Position numbers and translations under genes: made by a program
Assembly: GCA_002428045.1 (NCBI GenBank)
Contig: DIZZ01000281.1
Location: forward strand, 6,151-70,150
Reading direction: 5' to 3'
From: Verrucomicrobia bacterium UBA6015
Lineage (GTDB): Bacteria; Verrucomicrobiota; Kiritimatiellia; UBA8416
DNA: 64,000 nt
Shown: positions 19,501 through 26,759 of the stretch, in pieces
Numbering within the stretch: the stretch's first letter is position 1
Layout of the letters: every line of letters starts with the position of its first letter
The notes under the pieces: model-generated
The model's database searches: none
Told to the model about the DNA's origin: nothing
What the model saw: the letters and a program-made list of their open reading frames with translations, nothing else

Positions 19501-22500
19501 AAATTCGCAGGCACCCTGCTGGAGCGTCCCGGCCTGATCCTCAATCCATGGGAACTGCGCGAGACCACCACCGAGCAGGAACGGCTGAAGGGCGATCAGG
19601 ACTATGCATCCGCACGGCAGGCCATGGCGGATGCCTCCGTCGAAACGGGACTGTCCGTGTATGGGGGGGCGGGTAGCGGAGTCGGGGGGCGGGGCCAGTC
19701 CGTTGACATCGGTTACGACTTCCTGCCGCAGGGCAGTCAATGGGTTCTGAACGCCGTCCCGGACAAGGATGGCGTGGTGACAATCCCGCTCGGCGGCGCG
19801 CCGGAACATACGATGCTGGATATCGTGGTGCTCGACCGGTTCGGGCTTAGTCAGTTCCGGCATCTGCGTCCTTACCAGACGTTCACGCCCGTCGATCAAC
19901 GCCTGCTTAGCGGACTGAAGCCGGATGCGGCCTTCAGTCGTCAAAAGCGCATCCGGTCACTGGCTGCCGGGGAGCAGGTGACTTTTTCCGATTCTGCGAC
20001 GACCCGCTACCGAGCCATCACGACGCTGGGCCAGGCCTTCGATCTGCTGCAGGTGCTTAGCGGTAACGCCACCGTGCTGGAGTTCGCCTTCCTCAAGAAC
20101 TGGCCCGGTCTGGATGAGGCCGCCAAACGCGAGAAGTACGGCAAGTATGCCTGCCACGAGGTCAACATTTTCCTGTCCCAACACGATCCGGACTTCTTCA
20201 AACGGGTGATCAAACCCGCCCTGGCCTGCAAGAAGGATAAGACCTTTGTAGACCGCTGGCTGCTGGAGACCCTGACCACCGAGGATCTTCGGCTGGACCG
20301 TTTGCAGCAGCGCAATGCGCTGGAGCTGGCCCTGCTGGCGAAGCGTGGCGGCGATGCCCGCCAGATGCAGGCGGCCCTGCGCGAGGCGTGGGAGCTGCTG
20401 CCCCCCAATCCCGATGCATTTGCCCGGCTTGTACGTACCGCCTTGCAATCGGGCGATCTGGACAAGCCGGTTGACGGTTTTGGATCTGCGGAAGACGAAA
20501 TGATCGTTGAGGAAGCCAAGGACAAGTCGCTGGAGATGAAGAAGTTGGCACTGAGACCGAGTTCGCGTAGGCTGAATGGAGCGGGTGGATTGACTGAAGC
20601 GAGCAAATCAGACGCTGTGCCCATGGAGGAGAGGGACGCGATGATGGCCCCGTCCGCTGCGCCCGCCTCCGAGGCGGCCCTCAGTTTCGCAATGGCCGAG
20701 GCGACAATGGACGTCTCAGAGTCTGAGGGCGCGGATGGCGTGGTCCTGTTTGAAATGACTGCGGATACGTTTGCTGGTGAGGCGGTCCGCCTGTACCGGG
20801 CGTTGCCGCCGACCAAGGAATGGGCCGAGCAGAACTACTACCGTGTGCGGGCCGCAGAGGATCTGCCCGCGCGGCTTTCCGCGAATGCGTTCTGGCTGGA
20901 TGTAGCCAGCGGCAAGGCACTGTCCGCGAACCTGCTGGAGGCGCATCGCCATCTGACCGATGTCATCACGGCGCTGGCGTTCTGTGGCCTGCCGTTCGAG
21001 GCGCAGCCCGTGGCCGAGACGACCGGCACGAACGGCCTGACCCTCGCGGCTGCCTCTCCCGTGCTGCTGGTGACGGAGCAGGTCCTGCCCGCGCCGGTGG
21101 CGGCGGATGACCGTCCGCTGCTGATCGCGCAGCAGTTCTTCCGGCCCGATGACCGCTATCGTTTTGAGGGCAACGAGCAGATCGAGAAATTCATCAGCGG
21201 CGAATTCGTGCGGCGCGTGGTGTATGGCGGACGCGTCACACTGACCAATCCCACGGCCTCGCGCCGCGTGCTCAACGTCCTGCGGCAACTGCCGCTGGGG
21301 GCGATCCCGCTACGCAACGGCGTGATGACCGATGATGGCGTGGTGCGGCTGGAACCCTACACCACCGAGAAGATCGAGTATTTCTTCGTCTTCCCGTTCG
21401 CGGGTCAATTCAGCCAGTTCCCGGCCCAGGCGGCCGCTGGCGAAAGTGTGGTCGGCCGGGCCGAGGCACAGGTGTTCAACGTGGTGAACGAGCCGACCGA
21501 GGTGGACAAGACTTCCTGGGCCTGGATCTCTCAATATGCACCGGCCGACGATGTGCTGGCGTTCCTCGGCAAGGAAAACCTGCGGCGGCTCGATCTCGGT
21601 GAGATCGCCTGGCGGCTCAAGGACCGCGGTTTCTTCACAAAGGCCTGCGATCTGCTCGCGTCGCGTGGGCTGTTCCATGACACGACCTTCTCGTACAGCG
21701 TCCACCACAAGGATGCAGACCGCGCCCGCCTCTGGCTGGCCCGCAGCAGCCTGGCTGGCAGGGTAGGCCTGGTGCTGGAGTCGCCGTTGCTGAAGGTCGA
21801 TCCGGTCGAGGCGAAGGTTTATGAGCATCTGGAGTACGATCCGCTGGTCAATCCGCGGGTACACCCCGTCGGCGAAAAGCTCAAGATCCTCAACACGGCG
21901 CTGGATGCCCAGTACCGAGCCTTCCTGAGGACGGCGGCCTACCGGGCGGAATTGCCAGCCAGCCAACGGCTGGCACTGGTGTATTACCTGCTGTTGCAGG
22001 ACCGGCTGGCCGATGGGTTTGCGGAACTGGCGAAGATCAACGACAAGGATCTGCACGAGACGGTGCAGGTGGATTACCTTCGCGCCTGGGTGGCGCTGCG
22101 CCAGCTTGATGTCAAGCGCGCCGCAAAGCTGGCTGAAGCGTACAAGGATTATCCGCTGCCTCGCTGGCAGTCGCGTTTCCGCGCCCTGACCCAGGCGATT
22201 GCCGAAGCGCAGGGGGCGGAGGTCGCCGGGCTGGATGAACCCAACCGCCAGCAGGATCTCGACCAGCAGGCGGAGCAATCGCCCTCGCTGGACCTTGCGG
22301 TGGAAACCGGCAAGCTCTGGCTGACCGCTTATGCGGTGGGCGAGGTGACGCTGAATCTCTACCCGATGGACATCGAGCTCATGTTCAGCCGCAAACCGTT
22401 CCTTTCGGAAGGGGCGACCGATTTCGCGGTGATCCGTCCGGCCTTGTCACAGACGCTCAAGATCAAGGCCAACGGCGAGCCCGAGGAGCTGACGCTGCCG

Positions 22501-22854
22501 GCGGATTACGCCAAACGCAACCTGATGGTGGAAGTCGTGGGCAAGGGACGGCGTGCGGCGACGGCCTGGTACGCCAACCAGTTGCGGGTGCGCCTGATCC
22601 AGGATTACGGGCAGATCGAGGTCCGCTCCGCGGCGGATGGAAAGCCGCTGCCGACGACGTATATCAAGGTCTTTGCACGGGGAACGAATGGACGCGAGCA
22701 GTTCTGGAAGGATGGCTACACCGATTTGCGCGGACGCTTCGACTACCTGTCCCGCAATGATCGCAAGCCCGAGGAGGCGGTGGAATTCTCCATCCTCGTC
22801 CTGCATCCGGAGCTAGGCGCCGAAATCCAAAACGCCACCCCGCCCGCCCGGTGA
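16528..22854 (+). CDS. Giant exported protein, alpha-2-macroglobulin-like
   Basis: 2108 residues with a short signal peptide (MKKSIVCALMLPLLSLQAA). An AAGGGGAG ribosome site supports the ATG at 16528 over a frame start 30 bases earlier. The N-terminal ~400 residues look alpha-helical and repeat-like. From about residue 430 a run of beta-rich segments (FKPGQPVELAVDVKRVDKLL, RGVYVVELIGNGVSSRALLY) resembles macroglobulin (MG) domains, and IPLGGAPEHTMLDIVVLDR near 1090 resembles later MG-type strands. A Gly-rich linker lies near residue 1045. An Ala/Met/Glu-rich low-complexity stretch of about 90 residues near 1320-1410 could be an exposed bait-like linker. No thioester CGEQ motif is present. The C-terminal part is helical, then beta-sandwich. 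Possibly a periplasmic protease trap or envelope scaffold; the family assignment is tentative. Confidence 0.6.
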   Translation: MKKSIVCALMLPLLSLQAADGNDLEFMEAFAWGDRAAALAQLVPDTEDYFFYHCLSYQLAGNRDAFQKTLDKWVSRNRNQWNERMSEMRRRQMLLDMDRSPEAVWAFLKQDAGLSFSHRARHEQTSQRQPSVIKPEQYSLAAFWRQHANSELDKLTDRGLELLPDPNGNPDVRRAFLRRLQRPDYPGLVTLILADLDYKEQNGNITIFGQIPIHNQLTTDQLVDLATQRPALLREADYVNARLARMPLPDADLANDSAAAVTYLEGLWRFVGPLEPMHNSLKANVLYNMLAHQRKLGVYDSSRFLAYLELPRHSGYMQRDRMSRLQRERAIWVDVNYTPFVQISLPPIGDDEPLVREFLIELLKDAEDASRFQDLFEARWLDAVFAESKILHGVGTPAQWSSRLGPDAYRSLLERIELDFAPQNPAYFKPGQPVELAVDVKRVDKLLVKVFEIQTFNYYTTRQTAIDQAVELDGMIASSERTVDTVAEPSRRMRHRIALPEIKTRGVYVVELIGNGVSSRALLYVGHLEAISQETPAGLAVMVLNEAGETVKDAAVWVDGREYNAGDKGLVLLPFTDTPGSRFAVLRSGDFCSAQQLYLPEEVYAFSAGIHLDPQNLPRQHRGLLILRPDFRIHGIPLDPALLGEVKVTLTAVDAKGVSTAREFKATFARNTEWTESFYVPDALRSLSVAVEAKLKRKRDLEEITLNDQRRVDLNPARGGDTLSQVFLVPAADGWRLEVRGLSGEPMEAVPLSLELNHPGFNRSVSIQASTDADGVVVLGPLTALSRITVAGPGNLRLDRVLTGAEVVWPELLHLKAGEIVSLPYPQDRHVDLRQVSLFRQRGETILADCSALVTLKDGELRIEGMEPGQYQLVSHENDRRIRLDVAEAEAGSGYLLGKTSRWQQTGNRLPSVAEVSEKEGTLRLRLRNVTTGTRVAVRVARYVDPESAFPEGYGFTSPVKRGMLPPYAQYANGRRIGDEYRYVLERRSLEKFAGTLLERPGLILNPWELRETTTEQERLKGDQDYASARQAMADASVETGLSVYGGAGSGVGGRGQSVDIGYDFLPQGSQWVLNAVPDKDGVVTIPLGGAPEHTMLDIVVLDRFGLSQFRHLRPYQTFTPVDQRLLSGLKPDAAFSRQKRIRSLAAGEQVTFSDSATTRYRAITTLGQAFDLLQVLSGNATVLEFAFLKNWPGLDEAAKREKYGKYACHEVNIFLSQHDPDFFKRVIKPALACKKDKTFVDRWLLETLTTEDLRLDRLQQRNALELALLAKRGGDARQMQAALREAWELLPPNPDAFARLVRTALQSGDLDKPVDGFGSAEDEMIVEEAKDKSLEMKKLALRPSSRRLNGAGGLTEASKSDAVPMEERDAMMAPSAAPASEAALSFAMAEATMDVSESEGADGVVLFEMTADTFAGEAVRLYRALPPTKEWAEQNYYRVRAAEDLPARLSANAFWLDVASGKALSANLLEAHRHLTDVITALAFCGLPFEAQPVAETTGTNGLTLAAASPVLLVTEQVLPAPVAADDRPLLIAQQFFRPDDRYRFEGNEQIEKFISGEFVRRVVYGGRVTLTNPTASRRVLNVLRQLPLGAIPLRNGVMTDDGVVRLEPYTTEKIEYFFVFPFAGQFSQFPAQAAAGESVVGRAEAQVFNVVNEPTEVDKTSWAWISQYAPADDVLAFLGKENLRRLDLGEIAWRLKDRGFFTKACDLLASRGLFHDTTFSYSVHHKDADRARLWLARSSLAGRVGLVLESPLLKVDPVEAKVYEHLEYDPLVNPRVHPVGEKLKILNTALDAQYRAFLRTAAYRAELPASQRLALVYYLLLQDRLADGFAELAKINDKDLHETVQVDYLRAWVALRQLDVKRAAKLAEAYKDYPLPRWQSRFRALTQAIAEAQGAEVAGLDEPNRQQDLDQQAEQSPSLDLAVETGKLWLTAYAVGEVTLNLYPMDIELMFSRKPFLSEGATDFAVIRPALSQTLKIKANGEPEELTLPADYAKRNLMVEVVGKGRRAATAWYANQLRVRLIQDYGQIEVRSAADGKPLPTTYIKVFARGTNGREQFWKDGYTDLRGRFDYLSRNDRKPEEAVEFSILVLHPELGAEIQNATPPAR

Positions 22855-22879
22855 CCGGTGTTTGGAATCGTGATCCGTA

Positions 22880-22915
22880 ATCGTCAACCGGAACCTATGC
22901 CTGTCGGTTGACGAT
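22880..22915. repeat. 11-bp perfect inverted repeat
   Basis: ATCGTCAACCG at 22880-22890 pairs perfectly with CGGTTGACGAT at 22905-22915 around a 14-base loop. It begins 26 bases after the giant gene. No T-run follows, so it is either a rho-assisted 3' end structure or a protein-binding site. Confidence 0.6.
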
Positions 22916-22939
22916 AACTGTGGACGATTAAATCTTGAG

Positions 22940-22959
22940 GGCCGGGTTCCACCCCGGCC
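22940..22959. repeat. GC-rich hairpin
   Basis: GGCCGGG (22940-22946) pairs with CCCGGCC (22953-22959) around a 6-base loop. The stem is very stable but not followed by a T-tract. With the neighbouring inverted repeat it separates the giant gene from hipBA. Confidence 0.5.
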
Positions 22960-22997
22960 GCGGCGTTGTCAATCTTGATGTCAATCTTTTAAATAGA

Positions 22998-23048
22998 CCT
23001 TTATAGGAATATTATGTACTATAAATACGTTAATCAGATCTATAAAGG
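22998..23048. promoter_or_regulatory. Candidate hipBA operator (inverted repeat over the ribosome site)
   Basis: CCTTTATAG (22998-23006) and CTATAAAGG (23040-23048) form a perfect 9-bp inverted repeat with arm centres 42 bases apart, about four helical turns. The right arm overlaps the AAAGGA ribosome site of hipB and the intervening DNA is A/T-rich, with a possible -10 box (TATAAA). This fits autorepression by a HipB dimer pair, though the sequence differs from the E. coli operator. Confidence 0.4.
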
Positions 23049-23054
23049 ATTGTT

Positions 23055-23363
23055 ATGAGTGCCAACATTGAGGATCTTATGGCCTTGTTGGGCGAGCGGA
23101 TACGCGAGTTGAGGCTGCGAGAAAATATTGCCCAGACTGTGCTGGCGATGCGGAGTGGTGTTTCACTGAAGGCCGTGAAGAATCTGGAAAATGGCACCGG
23201 AGCGACCGTTTCTTCATTGCTGCGGGTGTTGCGTACCTTGGGTCGGAACGAGTGGATTGAGACGCTTGGTCCCAAGGTCGGCATCAGTCCTATGCAGATG
23301 GTGAACCGCAGAAAAACGCGCCTGCGGGCGACACGAAAAAAGACCGGGGTGGCTGATGTATAA
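23055..23363 (+). CDS. hipB: HipB-type antitoxin, XRE-family regulator
   Basis: A 102-residue helix-turn-helix protein. The HTH spans roughly residues 12-65 (RIRELRLRENIAQTVLAMRS, then SLKAVKNLENG), followed by a basic tail. Such proteins bind their own promoter and neutralise the HipA kinase. Its 3' end overlaps the start of hipA by 8 bases, so the two are translationally coupled. An AAAGGA ribosome site lies just upstream of the ATG. Confidence 0.85.
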   Translation: MSANIEDLMALLGERIRELRLRENIAQTVLAMRSGVSLKAVKNLENGTGATVSSLLRVLRTLGRNEWIETLGPKVGISPMQMVNRRKTRLRATRKKTGVADV

Positions 23364-24627
23364 GCCGGTCAATCTCGTTGAAGTCTGGATCTGGGGAGCG
23401 CGTGTCGGGGCTGTCGCCAAGGATCCGCGAACTGGATTCTATGCGTTTGAATATGATCCCCGATTTGTTCGCACAGGCATTGAATTGGCGCCGCTTTTCA
23501 TGCCGATCCGGAGGGCAAATCAACCGTTTGTTTTTCCGGACTTGCCCGAAGAAAGCTATCATCGCCTCCCGGCGCTCCTTGCCGATGCGCTGCCGGATTC
23601 CTTCGGTAATATCCTGATTGATGCATGGATGGCAGAGCAGGGCATCGAACGGAGTCGGATCAGCGTTCTGGATCGCCTGGCGTACATGGGAAAGCGAAGC
23701 ATGGGCGCACTGGAATTCAAGCCCGTGATCGGACCGAAGGAGAAGACCCCCACCGCGATTGAGCTCTCCTCGCTTGTGGAAAGCGCACGGAGGGCTGTTT
23801 ATGGCGACTTAGGAATAGATGCTCGCACGGATGCGGCGTTGCACCAGTTGATGCAGGTGGGCACGTCCGCTGGCGGAGCACGGGCCAAGGCTGTGATCGG
23901 ATGGGATCGCAAGAATCGAAAACTCTGCTCCGGGCAGTTCGATGTTCCTGATGGCTTTGAGCACTGGATCATCAAATTCGACGGTGTCGGGGATACGCCC
24001 AATGCGACGCAGGATTCAGGACGGGTGGAACTGGCTTATCACAACATGGCTCGGGCAGCAGGCATTACAATGATGGAGTGCGATCTGTTTTGCCATGATG
24101 GACGCGCACACTTCATGACCCGGCGGTTCGACCGTGACGGCAACACCAGGCATCATCTGCAGACCCTCTGCGCGATGGCACATCTATCTTTTCATCAGCG
24201 GGCTGCCTATAGCTATCACCAGCTCTTCGAGACCGTCAATGAGCTCGGGATGGACTACGCCACCCGCGAAGAGGTTTTCCGTCGCATGGCCTTCAACGTC
24301 TTGGCTAGAAATACCGATGACCACAGTAAAAATGTCTCGTTTCTCTTGAAACAGGGTGGGGGGTGGGAGCTTGCGCCCGCATATGATCTCACCTACTCCT
24401 ATACGCAGGTTGGCGAATGGAATGAGTGGGCGAACCCCCGGGTGATGGCAGTCAGCGGGAAATTCTCGAACATCACCGCCAAGGATCTGCTGGAGGTGGC
24501 TGAGCAATTCGGCATCGGAACCGCACGGCGGGAACTGGATCGTGTCATGGATGCTGTCCGTCGCTGGCCGACATTTGCCGACGCTGCCAGCGTGACAGAC
24601 GAGAACGTGATACAAGCCCTAATCTAA
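23356..24627 (+). CDS. hipA: HipA-type serine/threonine kinase toxin
   Basis: 423 residues, near full HipA length (E. coli about 440). The N-terminal subdomain (residues 10-120) is followed by the kinase core. SAGGARAK at 171-178 is the ATP-phosphate loop, IIKFD at 205-209 contains the ATP-contacting lysine, NTDDHSKN at 319-326 is the catalytic loop and AYDLT at 342-346 is the metal-binding motif. All key residues are kept, so the toxin is probably active. HipA proteins phosphorylate aminoacyl-tRNA synthetases such as GltX and induce dormancy. It pairs with the upstream HipB. Confidence 0.92.
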   Translation: MYKPVNLVEVWIWGARVGAVAKDPRTGFYAFEYDPRFVRTGIELAPLFMPIRRANQPFVFPDLPEESYHRLPALLADALPDSFGNILIDAWMAEQGIERSRISVLDRLAYMGKRSMGALEFKPVIGPKEKTPTAIELSSLVESARRAVYGDLGIDARTDAALHQLMQVGTSAGGARAKAVIGWDRKNRKLCSGQFDVPDGFEHWIIKFDGVGDTPNATQDSGRVELAYHNMARAAGITMMECDLFCHDGRAHFMTRRFDRDGNTRHHLQTLCAMAHLSFHQRAAYSYHQLFETVNELGMDYATREEVFRRMAFNVLARNTDDHSKNVSFLLKQGGGWELAPAYDLTYSYTQVGEWNEWANPRVMAVSGKFSNITAKDLLEVAEQFGIGTARRELDRVMDAVRRWPTFADAASVTDENVIQALI

Positions 24628-24844
24628 GTTCACATGCTGTCAAGAGTGTTAAATTAGTATCGATACACCGAGCATTTGTCCGGTGGAGGCGATGCTTTGC
24701 CTGCAACAGATCACAGGCCTCCGAGCTAATATCCCGCGCATCGTGGTTGGCGGCGGCATTGTACGGCCTTAGGAAACAAGGGCGGGGAGGATATGCCAGA
24801 CGTCCCGTTGGTTCGTAACTGAAGCATTATATCGGAACTTCAGC

Positions 24845-26086
24845 CTAGATGGCATTCCAGGGGATGGCGGCGGCGTGCGGAGAGATGGACCAGGCCTCAT
24901 GTCCGGCGAAAAGGATAACGCCGGGTTGTGCCTGCGGATACGTGGTGCGAAAGGCCTGGATGCCGCGTGTGTCGTGACCGCTGACCTGCGTCGATGCCTT
25001 AAATTCAATCGGGTACAGTTTGCCGTCCTGCTCCAGCACGGCATCGACCTCCGCCCCGTTCTCCGTGCGCCAGTGCCATAACCCCGGTGATATCGGAAGA
25101 CGTGCCAGTTGGCTGCGCAGCCAGCCCACACACCAGGATTCGTAGATTTGTCCGAGCAGGGGACTTGCCAGCAGGCTCTCCGGCGACGACAGCGTCTGAA
25201 GATAGCAGGCGAGTCCCGAGTCCTGGATGTGCCCCTTAGGTTTCATGCTCAGGCGTTTGATGGTATTCCCGCTGTACGCGGGTAACTCCGTCCACTGGTA
25301 CGAATGCACCAATAGATCCAGCCAATGGCGTGCCGTTTTGGGGCTGACTCCAATATCCCTGCCGAATTGCGATTGATTAATCTCGCGTGCCGTCATGGCA
25401 CCGCATAGGCGGAGGAACCGACCGAACAGTGCCAGATCCGACACATTCCCCATAACGCGCACATCCCGTTCGATATAGGTCTGGACATACGAGCTGAAGT
25501 AGGCGGGAACATCGGCATTATTCTCGAACTCCAGAAGTCCCGGAAGTTGCCCGCGCCAGAGCATTGTGGTGAGCGGAACGGAAGACGATATCAAGGACCG
25601 GTCCTGGCGGGGTTGATTGACGAATTGCGCAGGGTCATGCAAATATTGTCCTAGCCAGCTTTTGACTTGGGCCTGCCCGTGTTGCTCGGCTAGCGTCATG
25701 CCGTCCAGACGCAAAATGCCGACCCGCCCGGCAAGGCTTTCCGATACCGTTCGCAGCACGGCCAGATTTTGCGAACCGCAAAGATAATACTGCCCTTTGC
25801 GGTCGCTGCCATCGACGCGACGCTTGATCGCCGGCAGCAATTCCGGCGCATATTGGACTTCATCCAGTAGGAGCGGACTGCCAAATGTATCGAGAAAACG
25901 ATCGGGATCAGTCCGGGCACCGTAGGGATCCTGTATCGGATCAAAGGTAACACATGTCACCCCTGGCAGAAAATGCTGTAGCAGCGTGCTTTTGCCAACT
26001 TGTCGCGCACCGGCAATCATAATGACTTTAAACAATCGTGCATAACGCGTTAGCAAGACCTCGACATGCCGTTCTAGATATTTCAT
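24845..26086 (-). CDS. AAA ATPase with DUF4143 domain
   Basis: 413 residues. The N-terminal AAA_14-type domain has Walker A GARQVGKST (26-34) and Walker B LLLDEVQ (72-78). The C-terminal DUF4143 domain includes a winged-helix-like middle part (SQFGRDIGVSPKTARHWLDL) and a nuclease-like end (WRTENGAEVDAVLEQDGKLYPIEFK), which resembles PD-(D/E)XK spacing of Asp, Glu and Lys. Members are widespread as orphan genes with unknown role. No Shine-Dalgarno sequence is seen; a promoter-like pair ends 6 bases before the ATG. Confidence 0.88.
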   Translation of the reverse strand: MKYLERHVEVLLTRYARLFKVIMIAGARQVGKSTLLQHFLPGVTCVTFDPIQDPYGARTDPDRFLDTFGSPLLLDEVQYAPELLPAIKRRVDGSDRKGQYYLCGSQNLAVLRTVSESLAGRVGILRLDGMTLAEQHGQAQVKSWLGQYLHDPAQFVNQPRQDRSLISSSVPLTTMLWRGQLPGLLEFENNADVPAYFSSYVQTYIERDVRVMGNVSDLALFGRFLRLCGAMTAREINQSQFGRDIGVSPKTARHWLDLLVHSYQWTELPAYSGNTIKRLSMKPKGHIQDSGLACYLQTLSSPESLLASPLLGQIYESWCVGWLRSQLARLPISPGLWHWRTENGAEVDAVLEQDGKLYPIEFKASTQVSGHDTRGIQAFRTTYPQAQPGVILFAGHEAWSISPHAAAIPWNAI

Positions 26087-26092
26087 GTCGAC

Positions 26093-26120
26093 AAATTACC
26101 ACGATAATTGGGATTATCAA
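26093..26120 (-). promoter_or_regulatory. Putative leaderless promoter of the AAA/DUF4143 gene
   Basis: On the minus strand TTGATA (26115-26120) and TAATTT (26093-26098) are 16 bases apart, with the ATG 6 bases after the -10 box and no ribosome site. The spacer holds a small ATAAT/ATTAT inverted repeat. Confidence 0.3.
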
Positions 26121-26148
26121 GAATAATATACGTTATTATGCTCAAACA

Positions 26149-26182
26149 CCACTTGCACGCCGACTGACACCTGTGGCAAGGT
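26149..26182 (+). repeat. 34-bp dispersed repeat, copy A
   Basis: Matches copy B at 31005-31038 at 30 of 34 positions, including an identical 15-base core CACCTGTGGCAAGGT. It ends 6 bases before the first readable codon of a decayed SUMF1 gene. Confidence 0.7.
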
Positions 26183-26188
26183 GAGCGT

Positions 26189-26390
26189 CAGGATAGGTAC
26201 GGGGATTATCCAAGTGGGTCGGTGACGGATCCGACGGGGCCACCGAATGGCTCGGGCCGTGTGCTTCGCGGCGGTGGTTGGGGCGGCGTCGCCGCGAGCT
26301 GCCGTGCGGCCTATCGCCTACAACTGCGGCCCGTCGCTCGGGAACTGCGGCCTGGGGTTTCGCGTGGTTCTCGCGGCCCCGGTTCCATGA
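26189..26390 (+). pseudogene. Decayed 3' fragment of a SUMF1/FGE-sulfatase-domain gene
   Basis: From 26189 the frame reads QDRYGDYPSGSVTDPTGP, then VLRGGGW and SCRAAYR, the hallmark C-terminal end of SUMF1-domain proteins. After the codon at 26315 the frame breaks by one base. From 26319 the next frame continues YNCGPSLGNCGLGFRVVLAAP to a TGA at 26388-26390. The complete 5' part (over 200 codons) is missing. The last residues closely resemble the end of the intact caspase-SUMF1 gene (GLRVVLAAP at 34415). This is therefore a 5'-deleted and frameshifted remnant. Confidence 0.85.
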
Positions 26391-26514
26391 GTGTCCATTG
26401 AGCTACAGCGCACCGGCGGGCTCGGGGTGGGCCAGGCGGTGCAGTAGCCCCATGTTTTTTTGCGATAATCAGCCGGATCGTAGAAGTTACCAAGCTGCGC
26501 AGCTCATAACACGA

Positions 26515-26703
26515 TCAGGAATCGTGATTCTGCGATGATGACGTTTCGGAGGACGAAAAGGCTTCCACAGCATACAGGGGAAGCGACAGCAGTTCAAAGG
26601 TCACATCGGCGACATCCTGCCCCACCCGTGCGCGGTAAGTCGTCGTCACTTTCGAGGCAGGATTGAGATCGAAACGCACGGCCTGCAACACTTTCTTTTC
26701 CAT
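26515..26703 (-). CDS. Small uncharacterised ORF, possibly a gene fragment
   Basis: 62 codons from ATG. The frame is open for 12 more codons upstream, reading EFYSCTGYCADR before the ATG, so this may be the 3' end of a larger decayed gene. The last residues are a Ser/Glu-rich tail. No family is recognised and there is no good ribosome site. It lies next to a pseudogene, which favours a remnant. Confidence 0.3.
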   Translation of the reverse strand: MEKKVLQAVRFDLNPASKVTTTYRARVGQDVADVTFELLSLPLYAVEAFSSSETSSSQNHDS

Positions 26704-26759
26704 CCGGTCCGCGCAATAGCCGGTGCATGAGTAGAACTCTATTCACCCTGGTTTTATGG

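Noticed and set aside
22880..22959. Two hairpins after the giant gene as an intrinsic terminator
   Set aside because: Both stems are strong, but neither is followed by a T-run, so they are listed as repeats only.
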